A stretch of DNA of 64,000 bases. Source: Dictyophora rubrovolvata. Its lineage: Eukaryota; Basidiomycota; Agaricomycetes; Phallales; Phallaceae. The translations under genes were made by a program, and so were the position numbers. Below the pieces are notes generated by a model. It ran no database searches and was not told where the DNA came from. It worked only from the letters and a program-made list of their open reading frames with translations. The DNA lies in NCBI GenBank assembly GCA_029959195.1, contig CP114118.1, positions 310,001 through 374,000 on the forward strand, written 5' to 3'. How positions within the stretch are numbered: the first letter of the stretch is position 1; each line of letters opens with the position of its first letter. This document shows positions 1-10,512 of this stretch, piece by piece.

Positions 1-258
1 CTATATTACAGGTGATGGGGATGGGCAGCACAGTTTCGTCCACGAGGATTTGTCTGGTCTTCAGGATGCCTCGAGCCTTTTTAATACGTATGGAGATGTG
101 TTATACAATGCTGCCTTACTGCCTCTCACCTCATTTATCTCGCCGGTTGCATCGATAGGTACAATATCGGACGCCGAAGCCGAAGACTCTCGACGTGGTG
201 AGGGTAATGCCAAGACGGCATTGAGAAGTATAATCATAAAAGCAAAAATTGACAACAT
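1..258 (-). CDS. A1 aspartic peptidase, 5' part (exons 1-2), runs off the left edge
   Basis: Reading leftward from the ATG at 258, exon 1 (258-130) encodes a signal peptide (MLSIFAFMIILLNAVLA) and the start of a propeptide. A GTGAGA donor at 129 and an acceptor before 76 give exon 2 (76-10), then a GTAATA donor at 9. The same two exons, with the same splice positions, occur in the peptidase-like gene at 28150-30054, which ties this piece to polyporopepsin-type secreted aspartic peptidases. The catalytic part lies outside the window, so activity cannot be judged. No frame break is visible in the part present. The family call rests on the paralog, whose later exons carry the recognisable A1 motifs. 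Confidence 0.6.
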
Positions 259-479
259 TATTAAAAGTGGATAAGATATTGGAGAAGAAGAAAATGATGA
301 TGAATCCGAAGTTGAGTGGCCTTATTATAATCGGAGCTCGTTGCTGTTCTTTTGTGTCGCGTGCCAGCTCATGATACTGCTAGAGCCTGCTACATTGCAG
401 TGTTCATCGATACCGGGTCTTTCAAGACCCGAGGTTCGGAACCTATGCGGTGACCCGCAAGGGAAGGTATGGCCATGTC

Positions 480-640
480 TGGCTGTGGTGCATGCATGGA
501 CGCGCGCGGGCCATTAAGGCCTTAAGGTATTCCATTGTGCAATAGTGCGTACGCGACTTTCATGATATGAAACGACGTAGCTGGGAGTGTATTGCTGAGT
601 CTTGTAGTTTAGGTAGGGATTCCAGTCGATTCGTCTCATT
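480..640 (-). repeat. 5' flank shared with the second aspartic peptidase copy (inverted duplication)
   Basis: Read on the minus strand, this stretch matches 27870-28040 on the plus strand, including shared runs around CTACAAGACTCAGCA, AGCTACGTCG, ATATCATGAAAGT and CTATTGCAC. It is the upstream flank of the exon at 258-130, as 27870-28149 is for the gene at 28150. The duplication therefore includes promoter as well as coding sequence. Interruptions by small indels show it is not recent. Confidence 0.7.
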
Positions 641-1143
641 CGGCTAAACGGGCTGGTGAGACCGGTGCAGGGAAACTCATAATTAGTAATAGCAAAAATA
701 ATGTCAGAATAAATCATTGTCACGCATTTTAGTCTCCGTTCGTTCAGCCGTGCCGTGCCGTTCAACAAATAAAAATAAACTGAAGTATATTATCAGCATT
801 AAAGACTTTGAGTACAAGAGCTAAAAATAAAGGCCGACGGCAAGGCACATTCGCAGAGTTCAGCGGGAAATCATTGGTGATCCAGAGGATATCCATGCTG
901 GTAGTGGATAAGGATTGGAAGGACAAGTCCGGACATTAGGATGAAATGGAGGGCGTTGCGGGAATGGAGGATAAGCATGCTGCGTTGGGAGGGAAGGTCT
1001 GGGGATGGGGTGACGGATAAGGATCATGGTTAGGGTGCTGCAGGAAAGGAGGATAAGCATTGGGGGAACAATTTAGGGATCCTTTATCATGCATCAGATC
1101 ATGACAGCATTGCCTTGTCTCCAACAGAGAGACACGGAATATC

Positions 1144-1398
1144 ATGCGGAATGTACGTTCAATTCATTTCTTTCCTTTCCTATATTTACATTCATTTTTA
1201 CTAGCTACTCCTCAAAGTCATACCGACTGTGACTATAATCAAGCATCTTCTTCAAGTGCCGGCTCGTCCACCACATCTTCCAGAAAAATTACCCACTGGG
1301 AAATATGCCCAGTGTGTGATCACGCGTATGAAGAGGGGACTTACTTTACTCACTTGAGAAATGACTGCAAATCTCCCTTTGCAGCCTCCCCTCCCTAA
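1144..1398 (+). CDS. Short ORF with a possible CxxC...HxxxxC zinc-finger-like motif, unrecognised
   Basis: This 84-residue frame encodes CPVCDHAYEEGTYFTHLRND followed by C, a Cys-x2-Cys then His-x4-Cys spacing that resembles a zinc finger, preceded by a Ser/Thr-rich stretch. It lies inside the inverted-repeat element upstream of the Tc1 insertion, so it may be a remnant of an element protein rather than a host gene. The frame has an ATG and a normal stop, but no supporting homolog is known to me. It could equally be chance. Confidence 0.25.
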   Translation: MRNVRSIHFFPFLYLHSFLLATPQSHTDCDYNQASSSSAGSSTTSSRKITHWEICPVCDHAYEEGTYFTHLRNDCKSPFAASPP

Positions 1399-1427
1399 TA
1401 GAACACTATGTTTACAACCTTTACTTA

Positions 1428-3017
1428 CAGTGACATGCAAAACCGTACATGCATTTGTCACATCTGAAATGTATCTTAAACATCTTTATCAATAAAATAG
1501 TAATAATCCTGAAAATATTTGAGTGTATACCTGAATATGTTGGGAATGGGTTTGCTTAAGGGAACTTGTGCTCAGTGTCACCCGTTCGTCCATGGTATAT
1601 AAATGTGTTGGATGATATCACATGTACAGTTTTGCAGGTGGTGAAGGATGGAAAGTAAAATAAGGTTTGCATCGTTTTTTTTGCATATAAGGTTTGGGTC
1701 ATGTGACTATATACAAGTAGATATATATTATTAGGAACTTTTGAGGCAGAAATCAGCAAGAAATTGAGCATGGTCAAGCTTCCCCAGGAAAGGATAGATA
1801 GTGTCCTCCTCCTCCTCGATTCGGGGGCATCGGTCAGGAAAATAGTCCAAACCATTAATGTTAGTCAGGGGACAGTGACTAATATTAGAAAAGAATATCG
1901 AAATGACTTGCCCCGAGCAGCTGGAGGCCGTCCCCGATCACTTTCTCCTCATGATATCCGGCATGCAATCCGTTATCTCACCTCTGGACAGGCAACTATG
2001 GCAGTAGATGTCCAAAAAATTTTACAATCATCGAGTGAAGTGCCTTTCCATACTAGTACACTGTGGCGATGCCTGAAAAAGGAAGGTCTTAAGTCAACCA
2101 CAAAGGTCAAATGGCCACTTCTTTCTGCCCGGCATAGGAGGGAGAGGCTTGACTGGGCTATTAAGCACCAATTTTGGACGATTGAGGACTGGAAACAGGT
2201 GGTGTGGTCTGATGAAGCAAAAATAAATCGTTTTGGGTGTGACGGATGCAAATGGGTTTGGAAACGGCCGGGGGAAGGCTTAAATGATCGAGTGGTTGAC
2301 AAGACTGTGAAACATGGTGGTGGTAGTATCATGGTGTGGGGGTGTTTCTGTTGGGATGGGATAGGTCAGGCGGGCAAGATAGATGGAAGAATGGATGCAG
2401 ATTTATACTGCAAAATATTGGAGCAATATCTGAGGGGATCTCTAAAGAAACTCAGGAAAAAAATCCGGGACATCCTCTTCCAGCAGGACAATGACCCAAA
2501 ACACACCTCCAAAAAGGCCAAAAACTGGTTTGAAGACAACAGGATTGAAGTTATGAAATGGCCTGCACAATCACCGGACATGAATCCGATAGAACACCTT
2601 TGGAGTATTGTAAAACGGCAGCTTGGTGAATATGACTGGGCCCCAACCAGCATACAAGAGCTCTCGGAAAGAGTTTCAAATATTTGGTCTGGAATAGAAG
2701 TTGGAGTTTGTCAGAATTTGATTGAAAGTATGCCTAGATGAGTAGAGGCACTTCTAAAAGCCAAAGGTGGCTACACAAAATACTAGATTTGTATATTCTC
2801 ATAATGTGAGCAAAACTGTACACCTGAGCTTACCATAAAGTCAGGCTAATCTACTGTAAACAAGTGATTATTATTCTAGCAGATATTAATGAAATTTGTA
2901 GTCAATATATACAACTAATCACACAAATATTTTGACAATTTATAAGAATTTATTGAGCTCTCTATTTAAGTTGCGCACAAAATATTACATTTGCATGTAC
3001 GGTTTTGCGCATCACTG
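1428..3017 (+). mobile_element. Tc1-like DNA transposon with TIRs and TA target sites
   Basis: The ends are inverted repeats: left CAGTGACATGCAAAACCGTA and, reverse-complemented, right CAGTGATGCGCAAAACCGTA, continuing identically through CATGCAT, so about 26 of 29 positions match counting the flanking TA. TA dinucleotides flank both ends (1426-1427 and 3018-3019), as expected for Tc1/mariner insertion. The element is about 1590 bp and holds one transposase frame. It is inserted in the long inverted-repeat element 617-3200. The near-identical TIRs and almost full-length transposase suggest a fairly young copy. Confidence 0.9.
1770..2741 (+). CDS. Tc1-like DD34E transposase with an early stop near the C-terminus
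   Basis: The protein cuts and pastes the surrounding element. The ATG at 1770 is the likely start; a TTG 6 bp upstream is in frame but unlikely. The N-terminus has a helix-turn-helix (SVRKIVQTINVSQGTVTNIR) followed by GRPRSLSPHD, the paired-like DNA-binding region. The catalytic triad is visible: D in WSDEAKINRFG, D in LFQQDNDPKHTS, and E in SPDMNPIEHLW, with 34 residues between the last two (DD34E). A TGA at 2739-2741 stops the frame 15 codons before a natural-looking end (VEALLKAKGGYTKY, TAG at 2784-2786). An Arg CGA codon changed to TGA would explain it. All catalytic residues are present; only a short tail is lost. Confidence 0.9.
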   Translation: MVKLPQERIDSVLLLLDSGASVRKIVQTINVSQGTVTNIRKEYRNDLPRAAGGRPRSLSPHDIRHAIRYLTSGQATMAVDVQKILQSSSEVPFHTSTLWRCLKKEGLKSTTKVKWPLLSARHRRERLDWAIKHQFWTIEDWKQVVWSDEAKINRFGCDGCKWVWKRPGEGLNDRVVDKTVKHGGGSIMVWGCFCWDGIGQAGKIDGRMDADLYCKILEQYLRGSLKKLRKKIRDILFQQDNDPKHTSKKAKNWFEDNRIEVMKWPAQSPDMNPIEHLWSIVKRQLGEYDWAPTSIQELSERVSNIWSGIEVGVCQNLIESMPR

Positions 3018-3267
3018 TATGAATGCTCAAAATATACTCGAGTTTAATTATTGAACGGCATGACACGACTAAACAAATGGGGGCTAAAATACGTGACAAT
3101 GATTTATTCTGACATTATTTTTTCCTATTACTATTTATGAGCTTCCCTGCACCGGTCTCACCAGCCCGTTTAACCGAATGAGACGAATTGACTAGGAACC
3201 CCAGCTTGAGCCAGCTAAACAAGCACTGAGAGATTAGTGCCTTGCGCACATGCTCGGTAAAAAGACT

Positions 3268-3911
3268 GATGGAACCGGTGCAGGGTTGTCCCAAATAAGG
3301 AGAGTCTGTTAGGCAAAAACAAAGAATAAATACAGAGTAGTGATAATTACAATGTAGCAATTGTTATGTACTTTGGGAATAAATTCGAGGCCAGACGAAA
3401 GCTGGATGAAAGTGTCATTGACTGACATTAGTGTTGCCCACGAATGGCTGGTTAACCACCATCCAGCCATTCGGCCGGCAGCCAATAAAACACAGCTCCA
3501 CTTGGCCTACCGCCGAACTCTGAGCCAGGCCAAAGCCAGGCAATGGAATGTTTATTGTAGAATTTTATAAGTGAGCTCCAATGAAATTTTAAGTAAAGAA
3601 ATTACACAATATTTAGGCATGTTCTAATTCTCTGTTTCTATGCCTAGGACTTGTTCTGCGTTCTTTATCGGGTGTCGCTTGCATCACATTGAGCGCTTGT
3701 GGGACGGCGGCTCTATTCCCTTCACGCTCCGACTCGAGCTCCACCAAACTTCCGGGGCTTGTGCCGAACCCAGGCTCTCAGAATTCATCCTAAGCTTCTT
3801 AAACTATTTATGTACAGGAATCAAACACGAAAACCTTTCAAGACACATACAGCCTCCAGCTTTGCGTGACAGACTCTCCTTATTTGGGATAACCCTGCAC
3901 CGGTCCCATCA
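3268..3911. mobile_element. MITE-like element with about 50-bp terminal inverted repeats
   Basis: 3268-3317 (TGATGGAACCGGTGCAGGGT, then TGTCCCAAATAAGGAGAGTC) is matched in reverse complement by 3861-3911. The 644-bp element has no convincing coding frame. Its tip motif ACCGGTGCAGGG is shared with the inverted repeats at 617-804 and 3020-3200, so both may be mobilised by the same unseen transposase. No clear target duplication could be assigned. Confidence 0.6.
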
Positions 3912-5445
3912 AATCTTACACGCCCGATTGTCGAGTGTGCACAAGGCACTGTGAGCAAGCACTACTGCCGTGACAAAGTCAGTCAACTGGAGAGGAGTAC
4001 AATTTTCGGCTTTGTCAAATCCTGAAAATGAAAAGAAAATAGGCACATGGGTGGGTGCAAAAGTGATGAGTGAGAGCGAATGGTGAGGAAAGGCTCGTGT
4101 TGCGTTGAAGTCGTTCAACTTTGCGAGCAAGACGAGGCGGTGTGGGCGGTGTGGCACCTAGCGCGCTGTTGGACTGCTAAGGAATGCTTCGGTGGTGCCG
4201 GTGAGCTCTCATGAACACTTAATATAATGCTTTCGAGCTCGGCAACAAGTACTCTAGGGCTTTTCGAAAGGGCGCATTCCTATCGTAACGGAAACTGCGG
4301 GATATACAACAATTATGGCCTCAACGGTCGTGTTTACTAGTGAAGTCAGTTCGAGAACCTCGTCACAGATTGCTATGTTGTTGATTCAATCAACAAATAA
4401 AAAATGAAAGCCGAACTCACCTTTTATCCCTGCGACGAGATAGGATCGATCCGGTCTCAATTACATGCAATAACAAAGTGCCGGGCACGGCACTAGTTCA
4501 GCAGAGCAGGTAAGCGCCGTCGCCGCGACACCTAGTGTTTAGTCTAACTCTCATCCTCTGCCCATCACGACAGAGATCCAGACACTCCTTGAGCCCCATC
4601 CTTCACTTTCTTTTCTTTCCCACCCACCCATCCCAGCCCATCCCCTATACATACACATAGATCTATGCATAGATAACGGACTCTTTCATTTCTCATGTAC
4701 ATACACAGCCTGGAATAGCACAGTGATACCCGGTCCTAAGCATTCAGCGAACGGAATTGCATGGAGGGCCCAGTCACGGGGAGGAGTGCCCGCCCACCCG
4801 AGCGGTCACCTCCCTCCACGCACCGAACCCGTAGGTCCAGCCTTACTCGCAGGGTCCTCCAGGAATCCCACCAGCGACGAAGCGTCTGACGAAGCTGGAT
4901 GTTACTATATAGAGTGTAATAGCTATCGTTCAATGTTACGTAAGTCCACAATTTTGGCGGGTGATTACCGCTGGTTACCCCGATTGGACAAGTAACTATA
5001 TATTTGAGGTTCTTCATCATTGACAAAATCAGGTGCATCAGTAACCTTCGGAGATGTGACCGCCAATTGGAATAAAAGGCTCTTAGTCGAAAAAAATGGG
5101 GAATCGTCTGGAAAATAATCTTGTATTATTTGGTGCGACAACTGTATTGAGCTAGAGGAAATGTCATATCGTATGACTAATCGAGAAAAGCCCCTCTCGC
5201 GTCATCTGTCACGTATGCATGTCACGTTGGACACGATCAAACAATAAACGCAGGAACAACAAGCGTTGCGAAGGAAGCTAAAAATAAAACAATATAAGTG
5301 AACCAACGCAAGAAAATGGTGGCTCTAAATTTTTGGTCTCACGAAGTCAGCAACCGTTTCGTCTGTATAACTTTCTGTACAACTTCATCCATTTTTCACA
5401 TTCTTTTTGTCAGCCACATTCTTTGTTCCATAGAAAACCCAGAAT
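3912..5445. other. Intergenic, no gene recognised
   Basis: Frames here are short and lack recognisable motifs. 4720-4880 is noticeably richer in G and C than its surroundings and is unexplained. The last 150 bp before 5446 presumably hold the promoter of the PR-1-like gene. Confidence 0.5.
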
Positions 5446-6916
5446 ATGGCTCGGGCTCTGTTGGCAGTAACATTGCTCGTTGTGGCATTCCTGGCTCCTG
5501 GTGGACAGGCTTCTTCTTTACGGAGCAGGAGAATTCATGCCAGAAATCCGGGCGTTGCCGATAGTTTTCGTAAAAATTTTGGATGGCCTGGGTTCAACTT
5601 TCCAGCTGATAGATGGGGTGTTGTCATAGACTCTCCAGAGGCTGAGAAAGCTGCTGCCGCAGAAGCATCTTCCACTATTGTCCCACCCAACCTGGGCACC
5701 GCACCCGTCAATATTGCACCATCCCCGTCTTCAGATTCCCCGTGAGTCAATTGACTTTCGACTGCCCTTTTTTCTGCAGCTGACACCCACATGCTATTAT
5801 TGATATTGCAGTCCGCCTATTTTTTCTGCACTTTCCATTGTTTCATCGGTACCGCAGGCTGTTCCGACTTCCACCGGATTATCCGATATCTCTGTAGCAA
5901 ATTTAACTTCTTCTGCCAGTCAATCTTCAATCCCTGAGCCGACAAATAACTCCGCTACACCTTTGGCAAAATCAACTTCGTCTTCTGCTGTACCCAGCCC
6001 CCCCGTGTCATCTCCAGTCTCTGTGCAACAAAAATCAGTTTCAAGCCACGCCCCTCAATCATCGTCTGTTTCTTCATCCCCTCTCGTCCCTTCTCATTCC
6101 TCTTCACCCCCTTCTGTCCCTTCTCATTCCTCTTCTCCCCCTTCTATAGCCCCTCCTGCCTCCCCATCTCCTTCACCTATCCAGTCTTCCAGCCCAGTTA
6201 ATGTTGGCACCGGAAGCGGGAGCTCTAGCCAGGGGAACAACCAAGGAAATCAAGGGGGTGGCTCAGCCAGCCCCAGTTCCTCCGATTCCGACTCAGGATC
6301 AGGATCAACTTCTCCCGCCGACATTCAAGCCTATTTGACAGCACACAACACCGTCAGAGCCCAACACGGTGCAGTCCCACTGACGTATTCTCAAAGCCTT
6401 GCTGCTAAAGCTCAGCAATGGGCTAACGGTTGCGTTTTCCAACACAGCGGAGGAACTCTTGGTCCACTTGGCGAGAATTTGGCGGCTGGCACTGGAAGTG
6501 GCTATGGAATTCCGCAGGCAATCGGAAGTTGGACTGATGAAGTTTGTGAGTTCATACCAAACAGCTTGATGGGGGTTTTTCTCGTATTGATTATATGTCT
6601 ACAGCTCAGTACAATCCTAACGAGCCTCAAGCTTCTCACTTTACGCAAGTCGTATGGAAGAGTACTACGGAAGTTGGATGTGCCGAACAGGATTGCTCCG
6701 GCATTTTTCCCAGTAGTTTTGGGGTACGCTTCTCAAAAAAAAAAACAACCTTTTTTTAGACATTCCTCATTATTTTTTTCTCAGCTTGCCCATTATTACG
6801 TTTGCGAATACTCACCACAGGGTAATGTTATTGGCGAATTCCCGTACGTTTTTCTTCTAGCAACTATCATCTCCCTAATTTGACCATCCAAAAATAGTGC
6901 CAATGTCCAAGTTTGA
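5446..6916 (+). CDS. Secreted PR-1/CAP (SCP/TAPS) domain protein
   Basis: Five exons (5446-5741, 5812-6545, 6605-6723, 6785-6843, 6898-6916) joined at GT-AG sites give 408 residues. A signal peptide (MARALLAVTLLVVAFLAPGG) is followed by a dibasic RSRR that may be a Kex2-type site, then a Ser/Pro-rich linker of about 180 residues with a repeated PSHSSSPPS unit. The C-terminal CAP domain starts near AYLTAHNTVRAQHGAVPL and shows NGCVFQHSGG, LGENLAAGTG, HFTQVVWKSTTEVGC, YYVCEYSPQGNVIGEFP and ends ANVQV. This order and the paired cysteines are typical of fungal PRY-type proteins, some of which bind sterols or fatty acids outside the cell. The very short last exon is supported by the conserved family ending. 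The Ser/Pro linker is probably O-glycosylated. Confidence 0.9.
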
Positions 6917-8110
6917 GACACTTTTCAAAGTTATTTTTCCAGTTCATACTCGAAGCACGACGCGCTTTGGAGGTATCAACTTCGCGTTCTCTTCAAATAT
7001 TCCCATTACATTGGCTTGTTTCCTTTGTCTTTTGTCTTTTCTTTTTTCTTCTGTTTTGCTCTGGAAAGCCCAATCTATATTGATTTCTGTCATTGATTTT
7101 TCAAATATATTGCTGTTGAATTTATGCAAGTGCCCGGCGTACCATGGTATTTTATGCAAAAATCTCGCGTCGTCAGAAGGCAGCGGATATTCTGAAGCCT
7201 TTCGCAATAACGCATTCATATTATAATAGCACTATGGGCTCGGTCCTGCCTCTCAGGCTATCCATACGCCCCTACGTACACATTGTCGTGTCTTGACGTC
7301 GTAATCACTCAGATCCGCAGCTTGAAAGTGGGTATCATACTTTATATATAATAACATGAGTGTGTAGGAAGTGTTAGCTGAACTGAGGTTCTGTAAAAAA
7401 TCGCCCTGGAACGCAAATCCTTCCGAAAGTACCAGACTTGAACGCGAAGCCAAGCATTTTACAGTGTACACATTTTTTAAAAAAAAACAAAGCACTGTCT
7501 GCAAAAATAATATTAGACCATCAAGTCGGTAAATTGATAAGGAAGACTTTGATTGAGAGAATGTTATCCGAATTTCCAAAAAGCACTATTCAAAGACACT
7601 CCTTCAGCTTCAGCAACTCGATCATGATGTGCATGATGTGGTGATTTCATTGGGACTATCGGCTAAACGTTTGTGACAGTCACTTTAATCACAAAGCGCG
7701 GCATCGGAGACATATGCCACCGATGTCGTCCTTGTAGGGAACACTCCACTTCACTGTTTCTTTCCAATCATATTTCCCCATCTTGTTCAACTTGAGGTAC
7801 AAACTCGTAGCACTTCATTTTCGGCAGTTCGGAACCACGCGGTTTTGCCAATAGACCGCTGTCAGTCTAGTGACCCACGGTTCTGACTCCGAGCTTTTGT
7901 ATTGGGCTGTGTTCGTTAGCTTTTTCGCCTTTTGTGTTGCCCTTTGACATTCATCCTACTGACAGGGGTTGGGTTGGTTATAATAGCGTATGTACGGTTC
8001 ATATTCTCACCACAAAAAAATAAGCAAAAACTGACGGACATCAAACAGAAAGCTTTGCTCCTGATAAGGACTAGTCCCCACCAATTCGTTTCTAAACTAC
8101 AACCCTCACG
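6917..8110. other. Intergenic between the PR-1 and kinase genes
   Basis: AT-rich stretches and short frames only. Part is expected to be the PR-1 3' UTR and the kinase promoter. Both neighbours are on the plus strand. No repeat or RNA gene was recognised. Confidence 0.5.
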
Positions 8111-10512
8111 ATGCGTTTAACTCTCAAGGAAACACTTCTCCCACAACCACCATCCTTCTCCAAGAAGAAAAACTACGAACTCCACAGCGTCTTGGGTACG
8201 GGGACGTTCGGAAAAGTCATACGTGCCACTTGGTATCCTCCAGAACCCGGTCCTCATCTTGAGCCCAAGCGGTCGAGCTCTCACAGCAGATTTTCATTCA
8301 TGTCGCATTCGTCAGTCCCGGGTCGCATTGCGCAGGGCGACGGTTACTTTGTCTCGCCTGGTTCTACTCCTGGTACTGACCACTCCACTCCATCTACGGG
8401 TTTATCCATGTCCCGGACCTCCACGTCCACTTCTTCTTCGTCAGATGTGAAGAAAGAGCGCAACGGCGTCGAAGTTGCTTTAAAAGTCATTCCCAAGAAA
8501 CGAGTGAAGGGAAATGAGAGCGTAGTTTGGGGTGAGATGGAGGTACTCAAAGGGCTTGATCATCCCCACATTGCAAGTTTCTTTCTTTCTTTTGTTGATT
8601 CTTTGTTAATTATGGGTTTAGGTTAAATTTTACGAATGGTTTGAGTCGCGTTCGAAGTATTATCTGGCCTTTGAACTCGCCACTGGCGGAGAGCTGTTCG
8701 ATCGCATAAGCAAAACGGGCAAATTCACCGAAAAAGATGCTGTCGTCTGCGTCAAGTACGTACCGTTGCGAATAGAATGCATCTTTCATCATGTCTTACT
8801 TTGACATATCAGAGCTATTTTATCCGCCATACAATACTTGCACGAACACGACATCGTGCACCGTGATCTAAAGTAATGCATACGCCTGCCTTCCAAACTT
8901 ATCTGACCTGACTAATCGCCCACCCATTTTCAGACCGGAAAACATCCTCTACAGAACCAAAGATCCTGATTCAAGCATCGTCATTGCCGACTTCGGAATG
9001 TAAGTCCCCTTGATTGGCGGTCGCTTTTCGGTCATGTTGCTGACGCGTTTTGTAGAGCCAAGCATCTCCATTCACCAGACCAACAACTATTTTCATTGGC
9101 TGGAAGTTTTGGATATGTTGCACCTGGTAATTGCCCTATCCAATCCCGTGAAAAAAAGAGAAAGTCTCACCTCTCTTTCAGAAGTGCTTAATCTACAAGG
9201 CCACGGCAAGCCTGTCGATATTTGGTCAACAGGGTAATGAGGCGTTCTTCCTTTATCCAATGAAATATAATCCGACCTTCTTTCTGACGACAGAATAATC
9301 ACCTACGTCCTCCTTTGTGGATACACCCCATTCCGTTCGCAAGACCCTGCCGATCTCCAGCGCGAGACGACAGCAGCCAAAGTCGAATTCCACGACCGCT
9401 ATTGGCAAAACGTCAGTGAAGAAGGCAAGTCTCACTTCCATAACGCATTATACATACTCTAACGCTAATGTTTCTTCTGTGGATAGCTAAACACTTCATT
9501 CGCTGCCTTCTCAATCCCGACCCGCTAAAACGACCCACGGCCACTGAAGCCTTACAAGATCCCGTAATCCATTTCTTCTAATCTATTCAACAGCATGCTG
9601 ATGCCTTTTTGCTAGTGGTTGACAACCCACACTCCATCTGCTGAACACGAGTTAACGGGTCTTCGGGAGAACTTCAAACCAGCTGCGCGGTGGCGGAAAG
9701 CAATAAACACTGCACGAGCCATCAATAGACTGAACAGTGGTAGGAAACCAACAGAAACAGAGGTACCGACGACTGCGGCTGCGGCTGCGGGTGATGAGAT
9801 AGATGGGGAGGAGGAGGAATTGGTGATGGACAGTAGTGGTAGTGGTAGTCCTCCCAGTGCGAGTGCGAGTGCGAATCCTAGTCGGAGCGCTAGCATAAGC
9901 AGGAGGATCAATAAGGGTGAATTTGCGGGCGACGATGATGCTGGAAATGGTGGCGGTTTGAAAGACAAGGGTCAATCTCCCGTTATTAAAGGGAAGGAGG
10001 AATCAGAAGGCAAAGTATTTGAAGCGCCGGAGAAAGAAGTCAGTACGGGACGGGTTGAGGAACCTTCTCTTCTTCTTCTACAATTGGACTCCGAGGGAAC
10101 GATAAAAGCAAAACCAAAGCAACAATATCAAGCTCCGCCGAGAATTGAAATATCACAAGCCAATTCCAATCCCGCTTCACCGTCTTCGCCATCGAATCGT
10201 CATTCTCCACCGGAACACAAAGCGGAGTTTACACAAGGGCAGAATGCTGCGGGGGATATCGATAAGGACACGCGCGTGCATAGCCCGAGTGGCTCAGCTA
10301 ATCAAACTACGGAAAATGTTCAGTCGCACTCGAACGCAAAGGACAGTTACCATGTTCATATGCACAGTCACACTGATCGTGACGATGAAAGTGAAGAGAT
10401 GTATATTCCTGGATCCTTTGGCATTCATAATGGTCACCGAAACGGACATTATCAGCATCATCACGGTGGAGGTTGGACTGCGTTACTGAGAAAACTCAGC
10501 TTGAGATCGTAG
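8111..10512 (+). CDS. Calcium/calmodulin-dependent-type Ser/Thr protein kinase
   Basis: Nine exons (8111-8572, 8622-8755, 8813-8872, 8934-8999, 9056-9126, 9182-9233, 9294-9424, 9487-9563, 9616-10512) sum to 649 residues in frame. Kinase motifs run in order: Gly-rich loop GTGTFGKV, Lys in [36 protein letters not shown] and [19 protein letters not shown]. The segment after the kinase core, [20 protein letters not shown], resembles the autoinhibitory and calmodulin-binding helix of CaMK-family kinases. Between the Gly loop and the Lys sits a Ser/Thr-rich insert of about 75 residues not usual for the family. The C-terminal 250 residues are low complexity, acidic and then His-rich. Two introns (8573-8621 and 9425-9486) use GC donors (GCAAGT). 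Fungal CMK kinases act in calcium signalling in the cytosol; the substrate cannot be read from sequence. Confidence 0.9.

Larger units (their letters stand above)
617..3200. mobile_element. Long inverted-repeat element containing a Tc1 insertion
   Basis: 617-804 and 3020-3200 are imperfect reverse complements of each other over about 185 bp. Both contain the core GAGACCGGTGCAGGGAA and the run AATAATGTCAGAATAAATCA. They bracket about 2.2 kb, most of which is the Tc1-like transposon at 1428-3017 that abuts the right arm. Without that insertion the element would be about 1 kb, consistent with a non-autonomous foldback or MITE-like DNA element. No clear target duplication was found and the family is unknown. 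The motif ACCGGTGCAGGG also sits in the ends of the element at 3268-3911. Confidence 0.55.

Noticed and set aside
617-3200. Treating the 185-bp arms as the ends of the Tc1 transposon
   Set aside because: The Tc1 TIRs and TA duplications are clearly at 1428 and 3017; the outer arms belong to a different element.
4728-4743. 16-base match (ATACCCGGTCCTAAGC) to the GH79 gene near 24262
   Set aside because: Too short, with no extended similarity on either side; probably chance.
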